Positions 34,283 to 45,017 are shown, counted from the first letter of the stretch. The stretch is 64,000 bases of DNA from Chitinophagales bacterium (GCA_013816805.1 JACDDS010000008.1:122222-186221), one strand, 5' to 3'. Notes: generated from the sequence alone by a model not told the origin. Numbers and translations are program-made.

Positions 34283-35722
34283 TTATTCAGTCAGCAATTT
34301 TCTTACAGTATTTTTTAAAATATCTAGCAGCAGATCAATAGTGGAAAGATGTGTTCTGAAAGACAAGATAGCGGCTCGAAGTATGAACCTGCCATCTAAT
34401 ATGGTGGAAGAGATGAATACCCGTCCGTCCTTTTTCACTTCTTCTACAATACGCTTATTGAATGCATCAGCATTACCTTTTTGAGGAACGTAGCGATACG
34501 TTACCACGGACAGTTCCGGCTCAGGGCCCACCTCAAATCCCAATTTTTGAATTTCATCATAGAAATATTTTGCCAGCAATAATTTCTCTTCCAGGCATGC
34601 CTTAAAGGGTTTTAAGCCATGCAGCTTTAAAGGCAGCCACATACGTAACCCCCGGAAATGCTTGGTAAGCTCGGGAGAAAGATCGGCAGGCGACAGATCC
34701 TCTGTGGCATTTGTTGCATCCTGCATGTAATTGGCCTGGTAAAAATGAGATGTATTCATGGCAACCCTATTCTTCACCAGCACGGCACCTGAGCCATAAG
34801 GCAGAAACAACCCTTTATGCGGATCTACCGATAGAGAATCACTGCTATTAATGCCCTTTAACCTTTGTTTCCCTTCATGTGTAAGTATAAAAAATCCGCC
34901 GTAAGCTGCATCAATATGATACCATAGGTTGTTCACTTTTGCAATACTTCCAATTTCTTCCAATGGATCAATGGCACCCGTATCTGTTGTTCCTGCTGAA
35001 GCAATAACTAAAAAAGGCTGAAGCTTGTTTTTCTTATCCATCACAATCATCTTTTCCAAAGCCTCACTCTTCATCCTGCAGTGATCGTCAAGCGGTACCT
35101 GCCTGATAATACATTCTTTCATTCCGGCAATGCGAATGGCTTTATCTACCGAATGATGGGCTTGTGATGTTAAATAGATTACGGCAGTTTCGAAATCCCT
35201 TGCCTTTATTTTGGATGCATCGCGCGCGCATACCAAACCAATTAAATTTGCGATGCTTCCCCCGGATGTAAGATTGCCTGCAGCATCATTTGGATATTTC
35301 ATTAAATCGGCTAACCAGCTGATCAGGCTATTTTCCATTTTTACAGCTCCCGGCCCTGCAAAATACACGCCTGCATACCGGTTAAATACATCGGCGAGGT
35401 AATCTCCTAAAGCGGAATAATAAATTCCACCCCCGGGAATGTATCCCAAATGGCCACCAGATGCTGGATTGAGCCCCGGATAATCAACCTCATTTTTAAT
35501 GATGGATAATAACTCGGCAATAGATGAAGGTTCATCGGTAATTGGAATATTTAAATGATCAGTCAATTGCTCATTTAAAATATTAAAAGCATTGGTAGTT
35601 TCTATATGATTCAGGAAATGATCCCCATACTCAATAACCCGGCTGCGTACCTGATTTCGCTGACTCTGATCCGGATCAAGTAATCGGGAAGTTTTTTCCA
35701 GCCGTAAAATTTGATCGCGCAT
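34283..35722 (-). CDS. Group II PLP-dependent decarboxylase (aromatic-amino-acid/glutamate decarboxylase type)
   Basis: This 479-aa fold-type I enzyme has TSGGSIANLIGL, SAQAHHSVDKAI (PLP-stacking His), HIDAAYGGFF (Asp to the PLP nitrogen) and SVDPHKGLFLPYGSG with the Schiff-base Lys. These are the motifs of the DDC family, which decarboxylates aromatic amino acids, glutamate or similar substrates. The substrate cannot be told from the visible motifs. It is a single gene, divergent from the YXWGXW lipoprotein. Confidence 0.9.
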   Translation of the reverse strand: MRDQILRLEKTSRLLDPDQSQRNQVRSRVIEYGDHFLNHIETTNAFNILNEQLTDHLNIPITDEPSSIAELLSIIKNEVDYPGLNPASGGHLGYIPGGGIYYSALGDYLADVFNRYAGVYFAGPGAVKMENSLISWLADLMKYPNDAAGNLTSGGSIANLIGLVCARDASKIKARDFETAVIYLTSQAHHSVDKAIRIAGMKECIIRQVPLDDHCRMKSEALEKMIVMDKKNKLQPFLVIASAGTTDTGAIDPLEEIGSIAKVNNLWYHIDAAYGGFFILTHEGKQRLKGINSSDSLSVDPHKGLFLPYGSGAVLVKNRVAMNTSHFYQANYMQDATNATEDLSPADLSPELTKHFRGLRMWLPLKLHGLKPFKACLEEKLLLAKYFYDEIQKLGFEVGPEPELSVVTYRYVPQKGNADAFNKRIVEEVKKDGRVFISSTILDGRFILRAAILSFRTHLSTIDLLLDILKNTVRKLLTE

Positions 35723-35871
35723 GAAGATGCTTATTAGTTGATGTAATTTTATATCCCTGAATTATTGATGAAAGGCTCCACATTCTTCAAATTAACGAAC
35801 AAGGTTATCCAATAAAATTTATAGACGATATCATTTGGTCTAATCTTTGGAAAATAAGCATAAACTAAAGA

Positions 35872-36180
35872 ATGAAAGCTAAACGTGGGATCATAAATAT
35901 AGCTATCTTCTCAATTCTGATAGCACTGACAAGCAGTTGTGCACATCATGTAGTTATCCAGCAGCCGCCACCACCGCCGGTCGTAGTAGCGCCGGTGGCG
36001 CCTTACCCCGGAGCAGTTTGGATTGCATCGGAATGGCGGTGGGATCAAAAGAGCAGGGTTTATGTAAAAGTACCGGGCTACTGGTCACGCCCTCCACGTA
36101 CTCAATACCATTGGACTCCGGGCCACTGGAATCGGCAAAGGAGCGGCTATGTATGGATTCATGGAAACTGGAGAAGATAG
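35872..36180 (+). CDS. Small YXWGXW-repeat lipoprotein
   Basis: This 102-aa protein has a lipoprotein signal peptide (lipobox LTSSC, Cys at ~23), a poly-proline stretch (PPPPPVVV) and Trp-rich repeats (ASEWRWDQ, VPGYWSRPP, WTPGHWNRQ, IHGNWRR) of the YXWGXW type. It is probably anchored to the outer membrane. Function is unknown. A terminator-like hairpin follows it. Confidence 0.75.
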   Translation: MKAKRGIINIAIFSILIALTSSCAHHVVIQQPPPPPVVVAPVAPYPGAVWIASEWRWDQKSRVYVKVPGYWSRPPRTQYHWTPGHWNRQRSGYVWIHGNWRR

Positions 36181-36194
36181 ATAATAGTAGACTG

Positions 36195-36220
36195 AAAAGC
36201 CCGGAGATGCCCGGTCTTTT
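36195..36220 (+). terminator. Terminator-like hairpin after the YXWGXW lipoprotein gene
   Basis: AAAAG...CTTTT arms flank a CCGG/CCGG pairing with one mismatch and a 6-nt loop. The hairpin is followed by GTCTATTG. It begins 14 bp after the stop codon. Confidence 0.5.
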
Positions 36221-36457
36221 GTCTATTGCAAACTATTGTTAAACAATCTTTGGGGTGGAAGTACCCAACCCTTTACCGGTGATATAAACCAGGTATATAC
36301 CGGGATTGTAATTGCGGCCAAGGTTAGGGTTTTATTACTTGAGCAGTACTCTGCTCAACATTTGAAATAGTTTAAAAAAAAAATTGTATTTGCGGCTAAT
36401 TTGTCATTGGAACGTATTCATTATTATTGAAAATTCAACAGAAATACCCAAGCTTCT

Positions 36458-37882
36458 ATGGCACGCGGCAATCTTATTCTTGAAAATATACAGGTGGATT
36501 CATACGCCAATGAAGGTAAATCAATAGCCCATAGTGAAGGAAAAGTAATTTTTGTGAAAGGTGGAGTGCCGGGTGATGTGGTTAATATAGTAATTGAGAA
36601 AAATAAGAAAGACTGGATGGAGGGATCCGTGGTCAGGGTGATTGAGGCATCCCATGATCGGATACAGCCGTTTTGCCCTCATTTTGGTTATTGCGGCGGC
36701 TGCCAGTGGCAGCATATGAAATATGAGATGCAGCTGAAATATAAACAGCTAGCCGTAGAAGATACGCTTGAGCGAATAGGGAAAATACATATTAAGGAAA
36801 AGCTTTCTATTGCAGGATCTGAAAAAGACCGGCATTACCGCAATAAGCTTGAGTTTACTTTTTGTAAAAGTGAATGGATCAGAATTGAGGACTGGAAAAA
36901 TAATCCTGATCAGGTGAAGAATGCAGCATTGGGTTATCATTTACCAGGTGCTTTTGATCGTGTATTTGATGTAAAGACTTGTCCGCTGCAGCCGCCATTA
37001 AATGATTCGATTCGGCTTGCCATAAGAAATTTTACGATCGCGGAAGGTTATGAATATTTTGATTTAAGAAAACAGACGGGCGATTTGCGCAATCTTATAA
37101 TCCGGATTACTTTAACAGGAGAAGTAATGGTTGTGGTTGTTTTCTCAACCTCGGATGATCATAAAATTCTGAAATTGATGGAATTTATTAAAACAAAATT
37201 TCCGGAGATAACCAGCCTGCAATATGTAATAAATCAAAAGCGAAACGATACCATTTATGATCTGGAGGTAATCACTTATTCAGGAAATGATTATGTGCAG
37301 GAGCACCTTGAAGATTTAAAATTTAAAATCAGCGCAAAGTCTTTTTTTCAGACAAATACCCGCCAGGCAGAAAAGCTTTATCAATGCGTGCGTGATTTTG
37401 CTGAATTGGACAGAGAAGATTTTGTGCTGGATCTTTATACAGGAACTGGCAGCATAGCCTTATTTCTTGCAAGGCAGTGTAAGAAAGTGGTCGGTGTAGA
37501 ACAGGCAGAGCAAGCCATTGACGACGCAAGAGAAAATGCGAAGCTGAACAACATTACCAATGCTGACTTTTATCAGGCTGATATTTCTAAAATTTCTTCT
37601 CAACCTTTTTACGCTGATATTTCTTCGGCTACTAAAGAACAATCCAATCGAAGTATTGTAATTACAGATCCGCCGAGAGCCGGAATGCACCCGCAGGTGA
37701 TATCAGAATTGTTGCAGCTTGCTCCGGATAAAATAATATATGTAAGCTGTAATCCGGCTACTCAGGCTCGTGATCTGCAGTTTCTTGCGGAACAGTACTC
37801 TGTAGAAAAAATCCGTCCCTTTGATCTTTTTCCGCAAACCCACCATGTGGAGAATATAGCTGAGCTTATAAAAAAATTATAA
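36458..37882 (+). CDS. rlmD: 23S rRNA (uracil-5-)-methyltransferase RlmD-type
   Basis: This 474-aa TrmA/RlmD-family enzyme has a TRAM domain (~1-60), the iron-sulfur cysteines C-P-H-F-G-Y-C-G-G-C and a later Cys (KTCPLQ), the SAM-binding LDLYTGTGSIALFLA, and the catalytic DPPRAG and YVSCNPATQARDL motifs. RlmD methylates U1939 of 23S rRNA. RlmC or RumA-like relatives are the alternatives. Confidence 0.88.
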   Translation: MARGNLILENIQVDSYANEGKSIAHSEGKVIFVKGGVPGDVVNIVIEKNKKDWMEGSVVRVIEASHDRIQPFCPHFGYCGGCQWQHMKYEMQLKYKQLAVEDTLERIGKIHIKEKLSIAGSEKDRHYRNKLEFTFCKSEWIRIEDWKNNPDQVKNAALGYHLPGAFDRVFDVKTCPLQPPLNDSIRLAIRNFTIAEGYEYFDLRKQTGDLRNLIIRITLTGEVMVVVVFSTSDDHKILKLMEFIKTKFPEITSLQYVINQKRNDTIYDLEVITYSGNDYVQEHLEDLKFKISAKSFFQTNTRQAEKLYQCVRDFAELDREDFVLDLYTGTGSIALFLARQCKKVVGVEQAEQAIDDARENAKLNNITNADFYQADISKISSQPFYADISSATKEQSNRSIVITDPPRAGMHPQVISELLQLAPDKIIYVSCNPATQARDLQFLAEQYSVEKIRPFDLFPQTHHVENIAELIKKL

Positions 37883-39422
37883 AATGCATATGCAAGGGTA
37901 TTCTTTTCCATCTTTTCTCCCTGCAAAAATATTTTCTTTCGTAACCAAATGGTGATATCAAAATAATCGAAATTGTGGTCTTCAAATCGATTCTCTTTCA
38001 GCGCTGAAAATTTTTTAAGGTAGCCGGAAAAGAATTCCCGTTTATGTTCAGAAGGATTCAGTTGAGATAAATTGAGTATAAACTCTATTAATAAGTTTTC
38101 GGTAGCTGTTGTACTTTTTTTATTCCCATTTAAATTTTTTAATCCTCTTGTTAAATACTCCAACAGATCAAAATTTCCCTCTTCATAATGAATAAGAGTA
38201 TGCAACACCTGAGCCACCGTTGTTATTTTATGGTGGGTTTTAGCTGCATCGTCATTAAGTATTTTTTCAATGAACCTGATCGCCTTTTCATGATTATGAA
38301 TTTCATAATTAATAAGCAGCAAGAGCAAGAAATGTCTCTAATCTGCGCTGAGGTTCCATCATATTGCAATTCCGGTCAAAGAATTCTTTTTGTTGTGTGA
38401 TTACTCTGCTGTAATTGCTGATGTTGTCCGTTTTTATAGCTATCCCTATTTCCGTTTTGTAAGTCCAGGAAAAAATAATTATCCGAAACCGATCAGAGGT
38501 TACGCGTTTTATTTCATTTGATTCAGCTTAATTTTTTAAGTGTTTAATCACTTCCATCACTTGTTCGTATTGCCCATTGTGATAGTATAGTACCAGCAAA
38601 TCGCTGTACGCCCCAAGGTAATTTCCTGGTGCCTGTTGTTTAAATGGGAAACTGATTGTAGAGATCAATCTGCCCCGTCAGGTATAATTCAGCTTTTTCA
38701 TATTGGCAGCTTGCCATCAGGTAAGAAGACCAGATAAAATAAAATAAACTTCTAGCTCTGAAGCTAGCAAACTGATCTGCATTTTTCAGAAGGGGGTGCA
38801 ACATCAGATCGCGAATGTCTTTTACTTTTGACCGATCTTGCGCTGAATTGTCTTTCTTAAGGAGCACCGATAAAGAAAGTGCGGTATAAGCTATTTCTCC
38901 ATAGTTGTTTAGCCGGTGAAGAAATTTCTTTTCATCTGAATTGATACGGCGCAGCTAATTTTCAATATTACTTTTTTCAGAAGTGATGGAAAGAAGCGTA
39001 TATTCTTTATGGAGAATTTCTAATAAAACCTTCCAGATTTCATAGCGTTCAGCCAAATCTCTTGCCCGCAGCAGCTTCATTTTGCTCTCTTCGTAGAGCG
39101 CTTTCTCATTAAGTATAGCCGCGTCAAGCATCATTTCTTTAAGTGTGAAATCTACAGAGCGGCTCTCATGAAAATTGCGTAATGTTTTTAACAGGAAATG
39201 GTATAGCTGTACCTTAATAACCGATAAATGAGAAATAAATGACTCTTTATGAAGCCGCTCTTTCAGTAATGTTTCATCATATTCTTTCTGCTGATCAAGA
39301 ACTTTAAAAAGCTTAAGATAAGAGCTTGACCTTCGATTTATAGCTGCTGTAAGCGTAAAATATCTCTTTTCGCTTTGGCTTAAAGAATGAATGAGACGAA
39401 ACAGGGAATTTGATTGGTTCAT
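37880..39422 (-). pseudogene. Multiply disrupted TPR-like gene
   Basis: The start is intact (M-N-Q-S-N-S-L-F-R-L-I-H), and residues ~1-150 are helical. The frame then meets an in-frame TAG (38955-38957) but stays coding past it. It shifts frame near 38640, meets an in-frame TAA (38528-38530), and shifts again near 38310-38330. The last open part reaches the end of rlmD. Joining the pieces gives one ~510-aa helical protein. Four independent lesions make it a pseudogene rather than a chain of small genes. The ORF that runs antisense into rlmD is only the lost-stop extension. Confidence 0.8.
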
Positions 39423-39599
39423 TAAAGGGTAAAAGACGGTTGATCTTATTGACCATATTTAACTCAAATATAAAACCCTGACCTAAATTTCGCAGTCTTA
39501 ACAGGATTAAGTCACCTTAAGTTTGTCGAAAAGTGAACAAAGAGCTTTAGGACCTACTTTATTTAGGATTGAAATTATTCAGTTGTCTTTTCTTATACA

Positions 39600-41780
39600 T
39601 TATTTTACTACAACTATTTTTTGCGTTATCACGATATTATAACATGTTGCCATCAGTAAATAAATTCCCGAAGGAAAAGAAGAGACATCTATATGTGTTT
39701 CGTTTAAGCCCTTGTTGATAATATAGGAGCTAACCTGCTTGCTAACTGAATTAAATAAACTTAGAGTTTCATTTTGATTAAGTGCCCTTTCAAAAATTAC
39801 ATGTAAATCATTGTACACAGGATTAGGATAACACTTAAATGAAATTTTATCATTGGCTGCGTTTGAATAGGAAACTTTTTCAGTACATCCACTACCTATA
39901 AAATTTGCAAGCAACCGCACGTAAGCTGCCTGGCTATAAATGGCATTTTCAGTTACCTGCCAGGAATCAATTGGCCAATCGTTGTTGAAATCCTTATAGG
40001 ACTTTTGTATAGGTTGATTTTTCGGCGGATCGATGGAGACCGAATAGCACAAGGCATTATTGGAAGAACTGCCGCAACCGCTTGGGCAGCAGGCATCCCA
40101 ATTATAAGATGGATTCGGGCCACCAGGAACGAAACCGGGAGCTGGTCCATAAACAGAAGTACCTACACGGTCCCACAAAGGGCTTCCGTCTTTGAACCAG
40201 GAATTATAGAATTCCAAAACTGAATTCTCAGCGCCATAAGTGCTCATGTTGCTCAGGTAAACATGTGTGAGCGGATTCACTCCATGCATTCCGTGCAGGT
40301 AGCCGGAAGCAGCATTTGTGTAATTGGTTGCATTCCCCGGATCCAGATTGTAGCCATTCATATTTGTGAACATTACACCCTGGTCGCATTTAAACTCATT
40401 ACTGCCCCAGGTATAGTTTTGATCCTGAAGGTAGGCGCGGTAGGCATCCGTTTTATTTAAAAACCCCGGAAGATTTTCATCATAACCAGTAATTGAGTTG
40501 GTATATGCAGTGGTTATGTCACTTTTTACATTTGAAGAAGCTCCGGGAAGCTTTGTATAATATAAGAGGGCATCTTGCTGGGCTTGTTCGAACGGATACG
40601 CGAACTGCCATTGGATCAAATGCACTTGTGAATAGTTATTCTCGAAGAAGTTTTTGTATGAAGTTCCACCGGTATATGCATATAAATAACATGCTGCCGC
40701 TACTTTGCGTGAAAGCCTGCCATAATCATCCGTCTCCTGCTCACCTGCACCGATGATGCCTGAATTATAGAAATAGACATTGGGGTTTGCCTTCGCCCAC
40801 TTCCAGGCATTTACCGCAGCCGTTTTCAATGTTTTAGAATACGTTTTCATGGAATAAATACCGAGCGATTTAAATTCAATAGCTGCCAACGCAAATACTG
40901 ATGCTGCGGTAAGCGTTGCAGAAGTATTTGCCGGACCATAACGGCGGTATTGCGCATCAGCCGAAGGCGGGCTTGCTGATCCTCCGCCCACAATGCTAAG
41001 CTCAGAGCCATCTGTATTCTGCATTTTTAATAGCCAGTCCATCTCATACTTCACTTCATCTAAAATATCAGGAATGCCGTTCCCTGATTCTGGTATGTTA
41101 CTGTTATCTCCAAAAGCGGACGGGTTTTGTTCGTAAGCGAGCAGCAAATGAGTAAGGGTTTCCCAGGTGAAGTTTACATATTTATTGTAATCACCGGCGT
41201 CGTGCCAGCCGCCGCTTAGGTTCCTGCTGGTGGAAGAGTTCGTGTTGCTGTACAGCCGGCAATCCATATCCTGCTGAACTCCCTCATGGCAGACACCATC
41301 CGTCCATCCGGCATCTGCATACGGTGCAGCCTTGACTATTCCGCAGCGCTGATAATAATAAGTGCGAAGCGCGGCTTTCATTACACCATTATAAATACAG
41401 TCGCTTATAGTAAAACGATAAGAGCCTAATGCATTTGTAAGGTCATAGATATAGTAATCATCAGATACGGTTACTGAAGAAAAATCGAACCACCAAACCT
41501 GGTCGCCGGATTGAGATTGCGTGATGCCACTATTCCAGGTTGTGATATTTCCGGAATAAACTATTGCATCATCGTTCCAGCGGCGTACCTGGTATGTATT
41601 TCCAGGAGTAAAGTGAATAGTATCATTGAATCCGGTTTGAGGGTTAGCAATTACAGCGATCTTCTGATCAAACGTACGGTAGCCAAACTGGTCGATCTTA
41701 ATAAATTCTGTAGTAGTAACAGGAGCAGCCACTGCTTGAATGGAAATCAGCAGAAAACTAAAAACACAAACAATTTTCAT
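39600..41780 (-). CDS. Secreted GH9 cellulase-type glycoside hydrolase with T9SS sorting domain
   Basis: This 726-aa protein has a signal peptide (~19 aa), an Ig-like CelD_N domain (~20-115), the GH9 (alpha/alpha)6 barrel (~130-640) with the catalytic aspartates in GGWHDAGDYNKY, and the late active-site region with the acid Glu around WQVTENAIYSQAAY. A T9SS sorting domain (CYPNPVYNDLHV) follows. GH9 enzymes hydrolyse beta-1,4-glucans or related polymers. Secretion to the surface suggests polysaccharide scavenging. No CBM and no polysaccharide-utilisation locus surround it. Confidence 0.88.
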   Translation of the reverse strand: MKIVCVFSFLLISIQAVAAPVTTTEFIKIDQFGYRTFDQKIAVIANPQTGFNDTIHFTPGNTYQVRRWNDDAIVYSGNITTWNSGITQSQSGDQVWWFDFSSVTVSDDYYIYDLTNALGSYRFTISDCIYNGVMKAALRTYYYQRCGIVKAAPYADAGWTDGVCHEGVQQDMDCRLYSNTNSSTSRNLSGGWHDAGDYNKYVNFTWETLTHLLLAYEQNPSAFGDNSNIPESGNGIPDILDEVKYEMDWLLKMQNTDGSELSIVGGGSASPPSADAQYRRYGPANTSATLTAASVFALAAIEFKSLGIYSMKTYSKTLKTAAVNAWKWAKANPNVYFYNSGIIGAGEQETDDYGRLSRKVAAACYLYAYTGGTSYKNFFENNYSQVHLIQWQFAYPFEQAQQDALLYYTKLPGASSNVKSDITTAYTNSITGYDENLPGFLNKTDAYRAYLQDQNYTWGSNEFKCDQGVMFTNMNGYNLDPGNATNYTNAASGYLHGMHGVNPLTHVYLSNMSTYGAENSVLEFYNSWFKDGSPLWDRVGTSVYGPAPGFVPGGPNPSYNWDACCPSGCGSSSNNALCYSVSIDPPKNQPIQKSYKDFNNDWPIDSWQVTENAIYSQAAYVRLLANFIGSGCTEKVSYSNAANDKISFKCYPNPVYNDLHVIFERALNQNETLSLFNSVSKQVSSYIINKGLNETHIDVSSFPSGIYLLMATCYNIVITQKIVVVK

Positions 41781-41889
41781 AAATAGAATTTCCCAGTCTA
41801 CGGTGGAGATGCAAAAAGGTTAGACAGGCCAGGCTTCTTTTTAATACATTATCCGGGAAAATCTATAAATGGTTGCTAAATGATTATCG

Positions 41890-43101
41890 TTAAAATAATT
41901 TGAGCTGTTCATTGTTATTTCCCTGAGGGGGCATCACTTTACCAAAAACCGTTCTTCCACCATATTTCCAGGAGTCTTCCTTTTCCTTTTTTATTACAGC
42001 ACTCAGGTTTTGATTCGGCACAAAATCTTTTTCTATCCTTTGAGCCAGGTGTGCCAGACTTTTTATTGCATGTGTTTTTTCGTTGGAACCGATTTTTGCT
42101 TTATTTACGGCTTGTCTCAATTCATCAATAGTTTCATCGTAGACTTTTACAGGCACTGGAAATGGGTGTCCGTCTTTTCCTCCGTGCGCAAATGAAAAAC
42201 GCGCCGGATCACTGAAGCGTGACGGTGTCCCATGGATTACCTCGCTTACCAGGGTAAGGGATTGTAATGTTCTCGGTCCCAGGCCTTGCAACATAAGCAG
42301 CGACTCAAAGTTCTGAACCTCTTTTTCATGAGCGAGTGCCAATACACTTCCTAAGCGTTTTATGTTAACATCTGCGGCTCGTACATCGTGGTAGCAAGGC
42401 ATTAACAGCTTCTTTATTTCCGGTAAAGATTGTACAGGATCTTCTATGGCTATTTTCACAAGTGAATCGCGGGTGCCCGAAGCCTTAGGATCTGTAAGGT
42501 TCAGGATAAGCCCCTGGTTTTTTCCATAAATAAAAGTATGGGGTGAATCCACAAAAGATTTTACTGAAGTGCTGTGCCAATGGTACCTTCTTGCCATGCT
42601 ACTTTTATCATTTAATCCCTGCTGTACCACCGTCCAATCACCATCCCTCGTAACAATAAAGGAATGGAGGTAAAGATGGAAGCCATCCTGAATGGCAGTG
42701 TTATCTACCTTAGCGCTTAGCTTGCTGCAGTTAATTAAATAATTGCCATTCATACCTGTTTTATCAGCAATGCGTACCAGCTCTTCAGGAGTCTGCCGGG
42801 AATATTTGCCCTTTCCTCCGCATATATAAATTCCAAGCTCATGGCTAATTGGATTTATCGCTTTTTTTAAAGCACCCATCACCGATGTAGTAACTCCTGA
42901 CGAATGCCAGTCCATACCCAGTACGCAACCTAAAGACTGAAACCAAAAAGGGTCGCTGAAGCGCTGAACTACTGCAGAAATGCCGTACTCCAGAGCTATT
43001 GCTTCTACAATAGCACCGCCCAACTTTTTCATTCGCTCCGCCAGCCATACGGGTACATGACCATAATGAAGCGGAAGATCAGCATATCCACTGCGGGGCA
43101 T
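41890..43101 (-). CDS. DUF763 domain-containing protein
   Basis: This 403-aa protein starts M-P-R-S-G-Y-A-D-L-P-L-H-Y-G and contains LHSFIVTRDGDWTVVQQGL and QGLGPRTLQSLTLVSEVIHG, all characteristic of DUF763. No catalytic role is established for the family; a helix-hairpin-helix-like QGLGPRTLQSL hints at nucleic-acid binding. It is divergent from the DUF72 gene. Confidence 0.88.
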   Translation of the reverse strand: MPRSGYADLPLHYGHVPVWLAERMKKLGGAIVEAIALEYGISAVVQRFSDPFWFQSLGCVLGMDWHSSGVTTSVMGALKKAINPISHELGIYICGGKGKYSRQTPEELVRIADKTGMNGNYLINCSKLSAKVDNTAIQDGFHLYLHSFIVTRDGDWTVVQQGLNDKSSMARRYHWHSTSVKSFVDSPHTFIYGKNQGLILNLTDPKASGTRDSLVKIAIEDPVQSLPEIKKLLMPCYHDVRAADVNIKRLGSVLALAHEKEVQNFESLLMLQGLGPRTLQSLTLVSEVIHGTPSRFSDPARFSFAHGGKDGHPFPVPVKVYDETIDELRQAVNKAKIGSNEKTHAIKSLAHLAQRIEKDFVPNQNLSAVIKKEKEDSWKYGGRTVFGKVMPPQGNNNEQLKLF

Positions 43102-43200
43102 TGATATTTTTAAGTGAGCAGCTAAATTATATCCAAATCGATTGACTGTCTTCCTATTATTGTTGCATAATAATTGATGCTGTTTAAAGCAGGGTTACTT

Positions 43201-43938
43201 ATGAAGAAAATTTATGCAGGCACCAGCGGTTTCAACTATAAACATTGGCATGAGAGATTTTATCCAAAAGATTTTCCAGTAGCAAGGCAACTCGAATTTT
43301 ATACGGAACATTATAATAGTGTAGAGATTAACAGTTCATTCTATCATCTTCCAAAAGAAAGCACCTTTTTAAGCTGGAAAAACCGAACACCCGACCATTT
43401 TCGTTTCGCAATTAAAGGAAGCAGGTATATTACCCAGTTTCTTGCATTGAAAAATGCCTGGGAGGCAGTAGAAAATTTTTTTAGCCAATCCAAAGCATTG
43501 GGTCTCAAGCTTGAAGTAGTGCTTTGGCAATTGCCTGCTCACCGGGCAGTAAATGTGGAGCGTTTGAACTCTTTTGCGGAAGTATTAAAAAATAATACTG
43601 AAGCAAATAAAACGCGTCATGCTTTTGAATTCCGCCACCCCACCTGGTTTACAGAGGAAGTATATACCGTACTAAAAAAATATAATTTGGGACTTGTTAT
43701 TCAGCACTCGAATCAATGGCCGGTTGTGGAAAAAGTTACTGCAAATTTTACTTATCTCAGATTTCATGGTGCACCTAACCTTTACGCCTCAGATTATACT
43801 GATGCGGAACTTCAGGAGTGGGCGGGTAAGATTAAAAAATTGGCTCGCGGAAAAGATGTTTTTGCCTACTTTAACAACGATATAAACGTATATGCAATAA
43901 ATAATGCCAAAAAATTGAGCGAATTTCTTGAAAATTAA
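43201..43938 (+). CDS. DUF72 domain-containing protein
   Basis: This ~245-aa TIM-barrel-like protein (start M-K-K-I-Y-A-G-T-S-G-F; the longer in-frame start at 43174 is less likely) has WHERFYPKDFP, YTEHYNSVEINSSFYHLP and AFEFRHPTWF, the usual DUF72 motifs. The function of DUF72 is not established; nuclease or isomerase roles have been suggested from fold. It is next to the DUF763 gene in a divergent pair. Confidence 0.9.
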   Translation: MKKIYAGTSGFNYKHWHERFYPKDFPVARQLEFYTEHYNSVEINSSFYHLPKESTFLSWKNRTPDHFRFAIKGSRYITQFLALKNAWEAVENFFSQSKALGLKLEVVLWQLPAHRAVNVERLNSFAEVLKNNTEANKTRHAFEFRHPTWFTEEVYTVLKKYNLGLVIQHSNQWPVVEKVTANFTYLRFHGAPNLYASDYTDAELQEWAGKIKKLARGKDVFAYFNNDINVYAINNAKKLSEFLEN

Positions 43939-44010
43939 AAATTTACCTTCCTCTTGAATTTTATTATTCATTATCTGATCTTTACTGCTTTATCAGTTTA
44001 ATTCAAAAGT

Positions 44011-44457
44011 ATGCTGGCATCGCTTGAGCACCGGGTTCTTAAATTTTTATGCCGGATATGTTTCCCCTTTACCCGGTTCGCAATATTTGTTGTCTATTTT
44101 TGGTTTGGCGTGCTTAAATTAGTTGGACTCAGTCCTGCCGAGGCACTGGTGAAACAATTGTGGAGTCAAACCATACCCTTTATTCCTTTCCATGGATTCG
44201 AAATATTCTTTGGTCTTTATGAAATGGCTATTGGCATTATATTTCTTCTTCCCGGAAAGGAACGAATCGCATTATATTTGCTTATTCCGCACATGATAAT
44301 GACATTTGGTCCCCTCGTACTGTTACCTGATTTTACCTGGAAATCGTTTATGGTTCCTTCTCTTTCAGGAAGTTATATTCTCAAAAATCTAACGATTATT
44401 GCTTTAGCCATTGCGATAGCTGCTAATGCAGGTGGATTTCAAAAACAGAAAGCCTGA
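44011..44457 (+). CDS. DoxX/DUF417-like four-helix membrane protein
   Basis: This 148-aa protein has four hydrophobic segments (FVVYFWFGVLKLVG, FEIFFGLYEMAIGIIFLL, LYLLIPHMIMTFGPLVLL, LTIIALAIAIAANA), the pattern of DoxX-type membrane proteins. No enzymatic motif is visible. It follows the DUF72 gene by 72 bp and may share its transcript. Confidence 0.65.
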   Translation: MLASLEHRVLKFLCRICFPFTRFAIFVVYFWFGVLKLVGLSPAEALVKQLWSQTIPFIPFHGFEIFFGLYEMAIGIIFLLPGKERIALYLLIPHMIMTFGPLVLLPDFTWKSFMVPSLSGSYILKNLTIIALAIAIAANAGGFQKQKA

Positions 44458-44527
44458 ATTAATATGACACTGTAAAAGATTAAGAGCAATAGGATTAAGT
44501 AAGTCACTAAGCGAATTACTCTTCAGA

Positions 44528-44872
44528 TTAAAGATGTTTTTTTTCATCATTTCTTTCTACCAGGTAACTTATTACTAATCCGAGGCCGCCTCCAATACCA
44601 ATCATACTAAAATAAATTGCCTCAGAATCTTCCGTATTGGGAAGGGAATAGTTTGTAAGGAAAAAAGCAATCATTAAACCGATGCCCACGCCTAAAAAAA
44701 TTAATCCGCCCTTTAAAGAGTTAATTGAATTCAATGGCCGGTGCTGTTTTGAGCGAGGGTCCATACCTTTTTCAATCATTAGCATACGCTCTTTATTTGA
44801 GAGGTATACAATACCAAAAATCATGGCAAAGGCAGCCAGCGGAACAAGAATGGGAATTAAAATAGGATCCAT
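44528..44872 (-). CDS. DUF6249-like small membrane protein
   Basis: This 114-aa protein has an N-terminal helix, the polar KERMLMIEKGMDP motif and two further helices. This layout matches DUF6249 proteins, which often accompany ECF sigma factors in Bacteroidota. The sigma/anti-sigma pair lies just beyond it, transcribed the other way. Confidence 0.7.
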   Translation of the reverse strand: MDPILIPILVPLAAFAMIFGIVYLSNKERMLMIEKGMDPRSKQHRPLNSINSLKGGLIFLGVGIGLMIAFFLTNYSLPNTEDSEAIYFSMIGIGGGLGLVISYLVERNDEKKHL

Positions 44873-45017
44873 GTTTTATATTTTTAGGTTTGTTGAATGT
44901 GTAATTTGACTCTGATATTAAGCCGGAGGTTACAGGCATTTGCTATTTTATTATCAGTTTAATTAAATCGGACTTCCTGTAACCTGTGCAGTATTTGGGT
45001 AGTCTAATAAGCTGTTA

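Noticed and set aside
37762..37882. Minus-strand ORF running antisense into the end of rlmD
   Set aside because: It is only the read-through of the broken gene after its stop was lost; the rlmD frame is conserved there.
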